Of a stretch of 5,185 nucleotides of DNA, positions 1 through 5,185 are shown one piece after another (position 1 is the first letter of the stretch; every line of letters begins with the position of its first letter). The DNA comes from Methylotenera sp. Its GTDB lineage: Bacteria; Pseudomonadota; Gammaproteobacteria; Burkholderiales; Methylophilaceae. The DNA is taken from contig JAIYEJ010000336.1 of the NCBI GenBank assembly GCA_027487055.1, forward strand, positions 1 to 5,185, in the 5' to 3' direction. The translations under genes and the position numbers were made by a program. Below the pieces are notes generated by a model. It was not told the origin of the DNA, made no database searches, and saw only the letters and a list, made by a program, of their open reading frames with translations.

Positions 1-141
1 AATGATAAACTAAATGGTGATGCTGATAACGATACTCTATATGGAATGGGTGGTGATGACACGCTAACGGGTGGCTCGGGCAACGATATTTTAGATGGGG
101 GATTAGGTAACGACAGCATGAGAGGTGAGGCTGGCGATGAC
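1..141 (+). repeat. RTX nonapeptide repeat block 1
   Basis: This block encodes about five consecutive degenerate GGxGxDxLx units: NDKLNGDAD, NDTLYGMGG, DDTLTGGSG, NDILDGGLG and NDSMRGEAG. It leads into GDDTYVLD, which opens the first longer inter-block unit. The block continues beyond the left edge. Confidence 0.9.
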
Positions 142-1425
142 ACATATGTTTTAGACAGTCTAAGCGACTCTGTTCTAGAGAATCTCAATGAGGGAAATGA
201 CATAGTAAAAGTTGCATACAACAATCAATCAACTACTGCGATTTTACTGTCTGCTAATAACAATATAGAAAATATTACTGTTACAGGAACTGGATTATTT
301 AATATTACCGGTGACTTTGGAAGCAATATTTTAAATGGTAATGAATCTAACAATGTAATTAATGGTGAGGCGTACGAGATAATTGTTCTTCGTGGCAACA
401 ATGATCAATTATATGGTGGTGGTGGTAATGACACCTTATACGACCCATTTGGCGATAATTATTTTGACGGTGGCACTGGTGCAGACTCGATGTACGGCGG
501 TTCTGGGCATGATACATACATTATCGATAATGTTGGTGATGTGGTTCAAGATGTAGGCGGCAACTTATTAAATACTATTTATAGTAGCGTAAGTCTAACC
601 AGTGTAATTTACAACACTGATGTTTACTTAACAGGAACTGATAATATAAATGTAAGTGGATACTCAAACCATAACCCACAAGGTTTTATTAAAATTACCG
701 GTAATAGCGGTAATAATGTATTTGGTGGCGCACAAAATGGCTATGGAACATTAGTCTATCATGACGAACTTATCGGCGGTAAAGGGAATGATACATACTA
801 CATAGATCAAGGTGACATCATTACTGAGTTAGCTAATGAGGGTATTGATACGGTATTTACTGGCATTTTCAATTACGTTCTTGGTGATAATCTAGAAAAT
901 CTAATCTGTAGCTATGAAGGTAATGGGAACTCTTTAGATAATGTTATTACTGGAAGTAACTTTAATGATGTTTTAAAAGGTATGGCTGGTAGCGATTCTC
1001 TTATTGGTGGAAATGGCGATGACACACTAAGCGGTGGCACAGGGAATGATTCACTTACTGGTGGACTGGGTGGCGATGTGTTTAAATGGAACTTGGCTGA
1101 TAAGGGCACAAATGGATTACCTGCTATAGATAGAATTAACGATTTTAGCTCGACCGATGACAGATTAGATTTGCGCGATTTACTTGAAGGCGAATCTGGT
1201 GCCAACATACTAAATTTCTTAGACGTGACTACGAGCACAGCTGCAGGTGTGACCAATACTGAAATTAGAATCAGCAATACGGGTAGCTTTGCTGGCGGCA
1301 CCTTTGCGGCAGCGGCAGAGAATCAACATATCACTTTAGCTGGCGTTAACTTGCTTACAGGCACAAATGAAACTGATTTATTGGCGACTTTAATTGCGCA
1401 AAATAAACTGATTATTGATGTGTAA
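1..1425 (+). CDS. RTX calcium-binding repeat protein with type I secretion C-terminal domain (3' part; 5' end outside window)
   Basis: The frame is open from base 1, so the upstream start is outside the window and 474 C-terminal residues are visible; the ATG at 46 is internal to a repeat and is not the start. Glycine/aspartate nonapeptides of the GGxGxDxL type (for example GGSGNDILDGGLGND) fold as calcium-binding parallel beta-rolls. They alternate with longer units that begin DTYxxD, continue with acidic xxExxxEGxDxV and end in a predicted beta-rich N/G stretch. From about residue 358 to the end, the DVFKWNLAD...D.I.DF....D.LDLRDLL pattern followed by a TE(I/L)xIS.. strand and a hydrophobic tail matches the C-terminal target domain of the VCA0849 subclass of type I secretion substrates. 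Such proteins are exported unfolded through an ABC transporter/adaptor/TolC channel and fold in external calcium, commonly as adhesins, biofilm proteins or hydrolases. The function-defining N-terminus is not visible, and no secretion genes are present here. The class is near certain; the specific role is unknown. Confidence 0.95.
   Translation, partial: NDKLNGDADNDTLYGMGGDDTLTGGSGNDILDGGLGNDSMRGEAGDDTYVLDSLSDSVLENLNEGNDIVKVAYNNQSTTAILLSANNNIENITVTGTGLFNITGDFGSNILNGNESNNVINGEAYEIIVLRGNNDQLYGGGGNDTLYDPFGDNYFDGGTGADSMYGGSGHDTYIIDNVGDVVQDVGGNLLNTIYSSVSLTSVIYNTDVYLTGTDNINVSGYSNHNPQGFIKITGNSGNNVFGGAQNGYGTLVYHDELIGGKGNDTYYIDQGDIITELANEGIDTVFTGIFNYVLGDNLENLICSYEGNGNSLDNVITGSNFNDVLKGMAGSDSLIGGNGDDTLSGGTGNDSLTGGLGGDVFKWNLADKGTNGLPAIDRINDFSSTDDRLDLRDLLEGESGANILNFLDVTTSTAAGVTNTEIRISNTGSFAGGTFAAAAENQHITLAGVNLLTGTNETDLLATLIAQNKLIIDV
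391..519 (+). repeat. RTX nonapeptide repeat block 2
   Basis: This block encodes imperfect RTX units, including NDQLYGGGG, NDTLYDPFG, DNYFDGGTG, ADSMYGGSG and HDTYIID. The DPFG and FD substitutions make it more eroded than the first and last blocks. A shorter equivalent (HDELIGGKGNDTYYID) recurs near 760-803. Confidence 0.8.
946..1074 (+). repeat. RTX nonapeptide repeat block 3, preceding the secretion domain
   Basis: This block encodes close-to-consensus units: NDVLKGMAG, SDSLIGGNG, DDTLSGGTG, NDSLTGGLG and then GDVF. The GDVF opens the C-terminal type I secretion domain. An RTX block directly before the secretion signal is the usual arrangement in this family. Confidence 0.9.
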
Positions 1426-1670
1426 TTAAGTTTTAAAAGGCTAATCTAACTGTAATTTAGCGCATGTGCCTGACTACGCCACTGTGGAATGTATGGCATC
1501 GGTGTTGAATGTACCAACGCCGTAATTCTATATAAGAGATGACGACCTAGCAAAGCTGATTCTAAGGTACGGTCAGCTTGATGCAGTTGAAAAAGCTAAA
1601 CATATGAAACTAGTAAATTTAGACTCTGTTTAAGCAGTAGACGGCTACAGTAGTGAACAGTTTTAGATGT
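1426..1670. other. Non-coding gap between the RTX gene and the tRNA-Asn terminator
   Basis: No intact gene is visible on either strand. In one plus-strand frame, sense codons run from about 1448 to 1522, meet a TAA at 1523-1525, then continue for 35 codons (1526-1630) to a TAA at 1631. The second stretch reads like ordinary soluble protein (IRDDDLAKLILRYGQLDAVE...) but has no credible start or ribosome binding site. It could be a gene remnant or chance. Two hairpins lie in the gap (1500-1522 and 1553-1580). No direct repeats or terminal inverted repeats of a mobile element were seen. Confidence 0.5.
1500..1522 (+). terminator. Possible weak terminator or 3' hairpin of the RTX gene
   Basis: CGGTGTTG (1500-1507) pairs with CAACGCCG (1515-1522) as an 8-bp stem with one G-U wobble and a 7-base loop. 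It lies about 75 bases past the RTX stop codon. What follows (TAATTCTATA) is AT-rich but has no run of T, so this is a poor intrinsic terminator. It may only stabilise the mRNA end or be chance. Confidence 0.25.
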
Positions 1671-1699
1671 AAAAAAGCCTTGCATCGCTGCAAGGCTTT
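1671..1699 (-). terminator. Intrinsic terminator of the tRNA-Asn gene
   Basis: There is a perfect 11-bp stem: AAAGCCTTGCA (1674-1684) with TGCAAGGCTTT (1689-1699), closed by a 4-base loop. On the minus strand it is followed by a run of six T (1676-1671, partly shared with the stem). It begins only 7 bases past the encoded CCA of the tRNA, so it ends that transcript. On the plus strand no comparable T run follows, so its direction is minus. Confidence 0.88.
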
Positions 1700-1706
1700 A
1701 GGTATT

Positions 1707-1782
1707 TGGCTCCTCGACCTGGGCTCGAACCAGGGACACACGGATTAACAGTCCGTTGCTCTACCGGCTGAGCTATCGAGGA
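1707..1782 (-). tRNA. tRNA-Asn, anticodon GTT
   Basis: The minus strand folds as a complete 76-nt cloverleaf. The acceptor stem is TCCTCGA/TCGAGGA with discriminator G and an encoded CCA. The D arm is GCTC/GAGC around AGCCGGTA. The anticodon arm is ACGGA/TCCGT with loop CTGTTAA, and the T arm is CCTGG/CCAGG with loop TTCGAGC. The anticodon GTT is at 1747-1749 (read on the complement) and decodes AAC and AAU. All stems pair fully, so the gene looks functional. It carries its own promoter and terminator and is therefore a single-gene transcript. Confidence 0.98.
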
Positions 1783-1806
1783 ATCGGTAGGACTTGTGAA
1801 GGCGTG

Positions 1807-1835
1807 ATAATACTGGCTTAGCGCTTTTTGGTCAA
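1807..1835 (-). promoter_or_regulatory. Sigma-70 promoter of tRNA-Asn
   Basis: On the minus strand, TTGACC (1835-1830) and TATTAT (1812-1807) are separated by exactly 17 bases, close to the housekeeping consensus. Transcription would start near 1800, about 18 bases before the mature tRNA 5' end, leaving a short leader for RNase P. The bases just after the -10 box are GC-rich (CACGCC), like the discriminator of stable-RNA promoters under stringent control; that regulatory point is inference. Confidence 0.75.
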
Positions 1836-1845
1836 GATTTACACG

Positions 1846-1851
1846 TATAAT
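1846..1851 (+). promoter_or_regulatory. Consensus -10 box of the AsmA-like gene
   Basis: A perfect TATAAT on the plus strand ends 11 bases before the ATG at 1863. The hexamer 17 bases upstream (1823-1828, GCTTTT) is a poor -35 match, so the promoter may be weak or need an activator. A start site 6-8 bases downstream would leave a leader of only about 3-5 bases. The box lies 10 bases beyond the -35 element of the divergent tRNA promoter, so the two polymerases would compete for overlapping DNA. Confidence 0.45.
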
Positions 1852-1862
1852 TTACAACTTAA

Positions 1863-3206
1863 ATGATGAATAAACCTAAAAAAATAGTAATTGCGCTTTT
1901 GATTGTAATTGGCTTGTTGCTAATTGTTCCTTTTTTGATTCCTTTGCAAACCTATTTGCGGCAGGCTGAACACTTAGCAAGTGAGCAACTTGGCCAGCCA
2001 GTCAGTATCGGTTCGGCACATCTATTTTTCTTGCCTAGCCCGCATGTGACTGCTCATGATATTGTCTTGGGTAAGAATCAAGCGCTTAAAATAGATGCTT
2101 TGGTGTTAACGCCCACGCTCACTAGCTTATTTTCAGATACCAAAACCATCGATTTGCAGTTTAAGAAACCCATAATAAAAAAATCTGCCTTAGATTTTAT
2201 TGCTGCGCTATCCTCTAACAAACAAAACGGTAGCGATACTGCTAAGGTCCATGTGCGGCATATTGAGGTGGATGAACTAGAGCTTGCTTGGCCCAATATG
2301 ATGCTTCCTGTTTTAAATGCAGATATGACGCTTTCTGCAACTCATGCGCTGGAGCTTGCCTCATTAGCAAGTACTGATGGCGCACTCAAAGTAGATGTGA
2401 TTCCAAATGGAGAGGAGCAATTAATTGCCCTTAATATTAAAAAATGGACATTGCCTGCGGATTTGCCTTTGTTGATTGATCAAGCCAAATTTGAAATGCG
2501 TCTGAAAGGTAGTCAATTGGCGGTCTCCAGCATCGATATAGAAATGTATGGTGGCAAAATAACGGGTGAAGCAAACCTTAGCTGGACTAAAAATTGGAAA
2601 CTGAATGGAAAGGTACATGTTGATCATTTGGCGGTTCAGCAACCAAGCCGTATGTTGAGTAAATCGGTATATTTAAGTGGACATTTGTTTGCAGATGGCA
2701 ATTTTTCTAGCGCAGCAAAAGAGGCTGGCAGTTTATCAGAGAGTTTGCAGACTAACTTTCAATTTAAAGTGAATAACGGCGTACTGCATGGGCTCGATTT
2801 GGTCAAAATTGCGAGTGTATTAATTAAGCAAAAACAAGATGGTGGGGAAACGCAATTTGATACCTTTTCAGGCATGTTAAATAGCGTGGGAAAGCAATAT
2901 CATTTGCGCAATTTGGACATTAGTTCTGGTTTATTGCTCGCAAAAGGCCAAGTGAAAGTAAAATCTAACAAAGCATTAACGGGTACATTGACTGTGGATT
3001 TAAAGAACAGCATGGGTTTAGCTGGTATTCCGCTGGATGTTTTTGGTACGGTGAGTAGTCCATTGGTTTTTCCAAACAAAGCAGCTCTGGCAGGAGCAAT
3101 CGCGGGTTCAGCCGTGTTGCCGGGGGTTGGGACGAGCCTTGGGATAAAAGCAGGGGAAAAAGCCGGCGAAGCTTTCAATAAACTTAAAGGTTTATTTGGC
3201 AATTAG
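1863..3206 (+). CDS. AsmA-family protein (short form, membrane-anchored)
   Basis: The 447-residue protein starts with a lysine-rich tip (MMNKPKK) and one strongly hydrophobic segment at about residues 8-28, a signal-anchor for the inner membrane. The rest, predicted periplasmic, has the family pattern: a conserved region after the anchor (LGQPVSIGSAHLFFLPSPHVTAHDIVLG, about 43-70) and a C-terminal beta-rich region. Within the latter, LHGLDLVKI, a TFSGMLNSV segment and a DLKNSMGL.GIPLDVFGTVSSP segment are typical of AsmA-like C-terminal domains. The last ~40 residues are Gly/Ala-rich (ALAGAIAGSAVLPGVGTS) and end in an amphipathic tail. AsmA relatives are bridge-like proteins linked to outer-membrane biogenesis and lipid transport; E. 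coli AsmA is about 617 residues, so this is a short form. An in-frame TAA at 1860-1862 rules out an earlier start, and the next codon is also ATG. No Shine-Dalgarno is visible. It is transcribed alone and converges with the aminotransferase gene. Confidence 0.85.
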   Translation: MMNKPKKIVIALLIVIGLLLIVPFLIPLQTYLRQAEHLASEQLGQPVSIGSAHLFFLPSPHVTAHDIVLGKNQALKIDALVLTPTLTSLFSDTKTIDLQFKKPIIKKSALDFIAALSSNKQNGSDTAKVHVRHIEVDELELAWPNMMLPVLNADMTLSATHALELASLASTDGALKVDVIPNGEEQLIALNIKKWTLPADLPLLIDQAKFEMRLKGSQLAVSSIDIEMYGGKITGEANLSWTKNWKLNGKVHVDHLAVQQPSRMLSKSVYLSGHLFADGNFSSAAKEAGSLSESLQTNFQFKVNNGVLHGLDLVKIASVLIKQKQDGGETQFDTFSGMLNSVGKQYHLRNLDISSGLLLAKGQVKVKSNKALTGTLTVDLKNSMGLAGIPLDVFGTVSSPLVFPNKAALAGAIAGSAVLPGVGTSLGIKAGEKAGEAFNKLKGLFGN

Positions 3207-3246
3207 CTTGTTTTTAATACCATGTAAATTGCCGTGCAAAATTTGA

Positions 3247-3283
3247 TGCCCTGCAAACCAATATCCATGAGGCATACAGGGCA
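3247..3283. terminator. Possible terminator region between convergent genes
   Basis: The 87-base gap between the two stop codons contains TGCCCTG (3247-3253) paired with CAGGGCA (3277-3283) around a 23-base loop. A competing pair, AAACCA (3255-3260) with TGGTTT (3285-3290), lies close by. The plus-strand exit reads ATGGTTTTAATT and the minus-strand exit TCAAATTTTG. Both are only moderately T-rich, and the loop is long, so this is weak support for a shared bidirectional terminator. Confidence 0.3.
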
Positions 3284-3293
3284 ATGGTTTTAA

Positions 3294-4505
3294 TTAAATG
3301 AGCGCTTTTTCAATTCGATCAAGAGCAGTTTGTAGGTTTTCCATCGATGTTGCAAATGAAATACGAAAGTAACCTTCAGCACCAAATGCAGAACCAGGTA
3401 CCACAGCAACAGCATATTTTTCTAACAAGTATTCGGCAAACGCCATATCATTGGCGGCTGCAATTTTGCCAGTTTTGTGTAGATTTGCAATGGCCTCGCG
3501 CGCATCAGGGAAAGCGTAAAAAGCACCGCCCGCCATAATACAACGCAAACCAGGCATTGCATTAAAGCGGTCAACCACGTATTTGTGGCGCGCTTTAAAT
3601 GCAGTGACCATCGGTTGTATGCATTCTTGCGGACCGCTAAGTGCGGCTTCCGCCGCGTATTGCGAGATTGATGTCGCGTTACTTGTAGACTGAGATTGTA
3701 AAATCTCCATGGCTTTAATAATGTTGGCAGGCCCTGCGGCATAACCAATACGCCAACCCGTCATCGAATACGCCTTAGAAACGCCATTAAGCACGATACA
3801 GCGATTTTTTGATGCAGGGGTTGCGTTTAGTATATTGTAAAATTTTTCGCCTGTTAAATTAACATGCTCGTACATATCATCAGTCGCCACCAATATATTT
3901 GGGTGCTTCAGCAACACTTCACCCAGGGCTTGGAGTTCTGCAAAGTTATATACCGCGCCAGTCGGATTAGAAGGCGAGTTAAACATCACCAATTTAGTTT
4001 TTGGCGTGATAGCAGCTTCTAATTGCGCAGGCAACAATTTAAACCCTTGCTCAATGCCGCAATCTATAATCACAGGCACAGCTTCTGCTACCATGGCGAT
4101 ATCGGCGTAACTTACCCAATAAGGTGCTGGCACAATCATTTCATCGCCAGCATTCAGCACGGCTAGGCATAGGTTAAATATCGTTTGTTTGCCACCCACG
4201 CCCACAATCACTTCATTGACCGCATAATCAAAGCCATTTTCGTTTTTAAATTTATTCACAATGGCTTTTTTAAGCGCAGGTATCCCGCTCACAGGCGTGT
4301 ATTTAGTGTAACCCGCATTAATTGCCGCAATTGCAGCGTCTTTAATGTGCTGTGGCGTGTCGAAATCTGGCTCACCAGCAGCCAAACCAATAATTGGGCG
4401 ACCTTCAGCTTTATATTTGGCGGCCTTTGCGGTAATGGCAAGAGTTGGGGATTCTTTAATCGCTAACACGCGACGCGATAAAACGTTTGAAACTGGCTGA
4501 CTCAA
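3294..4505 (-). CDS. aspC: PLP-dependent aspartate aminotransferase, class I-beta type
   Basis: This 403-residue protein is the normal length for fold-type I aminotransferases of subgroup I-beta, cytosolic enzymes that exchange amino groups between aspartate (sometimes aromatic amino acids or prephenate) and 2-oxoglutarate. Visible markers are GLAAGEPDFDTP (40-51), the substrate/cofactor strip YTPVSGIPALKKA (69-81), APYWVSY with Trp130, and SPSNPTG with Asn180. DDMYEH supplies Asp209 for the pyridine nitrogen and Tyr212. The PLP lysine is Lys244 in SKAYSMTGWRIGY with Arg252, and Arg381 in YFRISFATS is the carboxylate-binding arginine. All key residues are present, so it should be active. The start is TTG at 4505: an in-frame TAA occurs 8 codons upstream, no ATG lies between, and TAGGA sits 6 bases before the TTG. 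Position 210 is Asp where many homologues have Glu (SDEIYE). Exact substrate preference cannot be read from the sequence; the symbol follows family usage. Confidence 0.93.
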   Translation of the reverse strand: MSQPVSNVLSRRVLAIKESPTLAITAKAAKYKAEGRPIIGLAAGEPDFDTPQHIKDAAIAAINAGYTKYTPVSGIPALKKAIVNKFKNENGFDYAVNEVIVGVGGKQTIFNLCLAVLNAGDEMIVPAPYWVSYADIAMVAEAVPVIIDCGIEQGFKLLPAQLEAAITPKTKLVMFNSPSNPTGAVYNFAELQALGEVLLKHPNILVATDDMYEHVNLTGEKFYNILNATPASKNRCIVLNGVSKAYSMTGWRIGYAAGPANIIKAMEILQSQSTSNATSISQYAAEAALSGPQECIQPMVTAFKARHKYVVDRFNAMPGLRCIMAGGAFYAFPDAREAIANLHKTGKIAAANDMAFAEYLLEKYAVAVVPGSAFGAEGYFRISFATSMENLQTALDRIEKALI

Positions 4506-4511
4506 AATAAA

Positions 4512-4516
4512 TCCTA
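4512..4516 (-). promoter_or_regulatory. Ribosome binding site fixing the TTG start of the aminotransferase
   Basis: Reading the minus strand, TAGGA (4516-4512) is followed by six bases (TTTATT) and then TTG at 4505-4503. The spacing is good, and no ATG or GTG in this frame lies between the upstream in-frame stop and this codon. The site therefore decides in favour of the unusual TTG initiation codon. Confidence 0.65.
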
Positions 4517-4541
4517 GGAATTTGCTTTATGTGTGAAAGGC

Positions 4542-4562
4542 GTCATTTTACGCATAAATGAC
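4542..4562. promoter_or_regulatory. Palindrome upstream of the aminotransferase gene (possible operator or leader hairpin)
   Basis: GTCATTT (4542-4548) and AAATGAC (4556-4562) form a perfect 7-bp inverted repeat around a 7-base centre (TACGCAT). It lies 37-57 bases upstream of the TTG start, inside the 203-base gap between the two minus-strand genes. Its size and symmetry suit a dimeric regulator site; if transcription starts further upstream it would also form a hairpin in the mRNA leader. No regulator is identified, and chance symmetry in AT-rich DNA is possible. Confidence 0.3.
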
Positions 4563-4708
4563 ACATTTAGGAATATTCATGATAGCGATTTATAAACCAT
4601 AAAAGTCTAAAGATTATGTTTTTTTTGATTGATAATTAGTATTGACGCTAGTTATAAATGCGATGAAAAAGCTTAAGATATTATTTATTACTAAATTCTG
4701 TAAATATT

Positions 4709-5185
4709 TCAGCAAGCTTTCTCACAGCCAAGTACATAACTATATTCTGCTGCTGCATCTTCACTTAATTTAGCTACCGTTAGTTGAATTTGATGCATTT
4801 CATCTATATCACCTCTATTTTTTGCCATTTCACCTAGGTTAATAAAAGCATCTAAGTTGCTAGCATCCAAACTAATGGCTTGTTTGTAAGCGGTTGCTGC
4901 TGCATCTAATTTACCCGTATTCTTAAGCCCTATGCCATATGCCAGCCAAGCTTCGCTGCTTTGAGGTTCGGCTTGCGTCCATTTTTCAGCAACTTGGCTT
5001 AGTTTTGGCCAGTCATAGCGTGATTCAGGTACAGCCGCTTGCATATAAAAAGGTTTTTTATCCTCATCTTCTTCCCACAATGCTTTGCCAGTCACAGGAA
5101 AAACAGTCGACGCTTCTTGTTTATCAAGTGTTTCTAACCACTCAACCGGCAAGGCAAAGTGGATACTGCCACCTTTGCCAGTGGT
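4709..5185 (-). CDS. Probable trypsin-like protease/TPR protein (C-terminal part; start outside window)
   Basis: The frame stays open through the right edge, so the 158 visible residues are a C-terminal fragment and the TTG at 5152 need not be a start. The first residues (TTGKGGSIHFALPVEWLETL) resemble the last strand and helix of trypsin-like S1C (HtrA/Deg-type) domains, where a ..GITT..G..LNFA(I/L)PV.W(I/L).. ending is common; the catalytic triad would lie upstream, outside the window. A linker with EEDEDKKPF and a YDWPKL segment follows. Then come two TPR units, at about residues 77-110 (EAWLAYGIGLKNTGKLDAAA...) and 111-144 (LDAFINLGEMAKNRGDIDEM...), and a short tail ending CEKAC. TPR units bind protein partners. 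The TPR call is firm; the protease call is an inference from a short tail. The gene lies 203 bases upstream of the aminotransferase on the same strand, too far for an obvious operon, although no clear terminator separates them. Confidence 0.75.
   Translation of the reverse strand, partial: TTGKGGSIHFALPVEWLETLDKQEASTVFPVTGKALWEEDEDKKPFYMQAAVPESRYDWPKLSQVAEKWTQAEPQSSEAWLAYGIGLKNTGKLDAAATAYKQAISLDASNLDAFINLGEMAKNRGDIDEMHQIQLTVAKLSEDAAAEYSYVLGCEKAC

Noticed and set aside
46..48. ATG at 46 as the start of the RTX gene
   Set aside because: The frame is open upstream to base 1 and already encodes RTX repeat (NDKLNGDADNDTLYG), so the ATG is an internal methionine codon within the repeat.
912..1301. 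129-residue open frame on the minus strand opposite the RTX repeats
   Set aside because: It is rich in Pro, Ser and Leu, as expected from the reverse complement of Gly/Asp/Asn repeat codons. It lies wholly inside a clear coding region and has no recognisable domain.
1553..1580. Inverted repeat AAGCTGA / TCAGCTT with a 14-base loop
   Set aside because: It is a 7-bp stem with a long loop, no T run on either side and no link to a gene end, so it is likely chance.
1671..1782. tRNA-Asn as an integration (attachment) site
   Set aside because: tRNA 3' ends are common attachment sites, but the native terminator directly follows. I saw no repeated copy of the tRNA 3' end, no integrase and no phage genes in the window.
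2900..3202. 100-residue minus-strand open frame inside the AsmA-like gene
   Set aside because: It is antisense to a well-supported gene, with composition (Pro/Ala/Phe) mirroring the Gly/Ala-rich tail and no domain signal; the other short frames in this gene are similar shadows.
3422..3748. 108-residue alternative minus-strand frame overlapping the aminotransferase
   Set aside because: The aminotransferase frame has all catalytic motifs over the same DNA; this frame has no recognisable motif and an unlikely composition.
4576..4608. Possible aminotransferase promoter on the minus strand (TAGACT with TATCAT)
   Set aside because: The spacing is 19 bases and the -35 match is partial; several equally weak alternatives exist in this AT-rich gap, so no single promoter can be supported.
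1..5185. CRISPR array, insertion sequence, toxin-antitoxin or defence cassette
   Set aside because: No regularly spaced DNA repeats, transposase motifs, paired small genes or defence domains were seen. The only repeats are protein-level RTX units, which diverge at the DNA level.

Overview
This 5.2 kb window looks like chromosomal DNA of a Gram-negative proteobacterium. The evidence is a type I secretion (RTX) substrate, an AsmA-family envelope protein and a class I-beta aspartate aminotransferase. The moderately AT-rich composition and the style of the aminotransferase and AsmA proteins would suit a betaproteobacterium such as a Methylophilaceae relative. That placement is an impression from protein style, not something a search has shown.

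Layout: (1) Positions 1-1425 (+) hold the 3' end of a large RTX repeat protein that runs off the left edge and ends in a VCA0849-type type I secretion C-terminal domain. (2) Positions 1426-1670 are non-coding, with two hairpins and a possible decayed reading frame. (3) A tRNA-Asn(GTT) gene lies on the minus strand at 1707-1782, with its own consensus promoter (1807-1835) and a strong intrinsic terminator (1671-1699). (4) Divergent from it, starting at 1863 (+), is a 447-residue AsmA-like protein with an N-terminal membrane anchor; its -10 box sits almost on its start codon. (5) Converging on it is a minus-strand aspartate/aromatic-type aminotransferase (3294-4505) with a TTG start and a clear Shine-Dalgarno. 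(6) At the right edge, also on the minus strand, is the C-terminal part of a protein (4709-5185). It joins what looks like the tail of a trypsin-like serine protease domain to TPR repeats, and its start lies outside the window.

The genes do not form one operon or one pathway. They are separate units: a secreted calcium-binding protein, a translation RNA, an envelope lipid-transport/biogenesis-type protein, a central amino-acid enzyme and a probable protease-TPR protein. I see no CRISPR array, transposase, integrase, toxin-antitoxin pair or defence cassette, and no convincing undescribed system. The points most worth a second look are the compact divergent tRNA/asmA-like promoter region with a probably leaderless mRNA, the palindrome upstream of the aminotransferase, and the protease-TPR fusion at the right edge.
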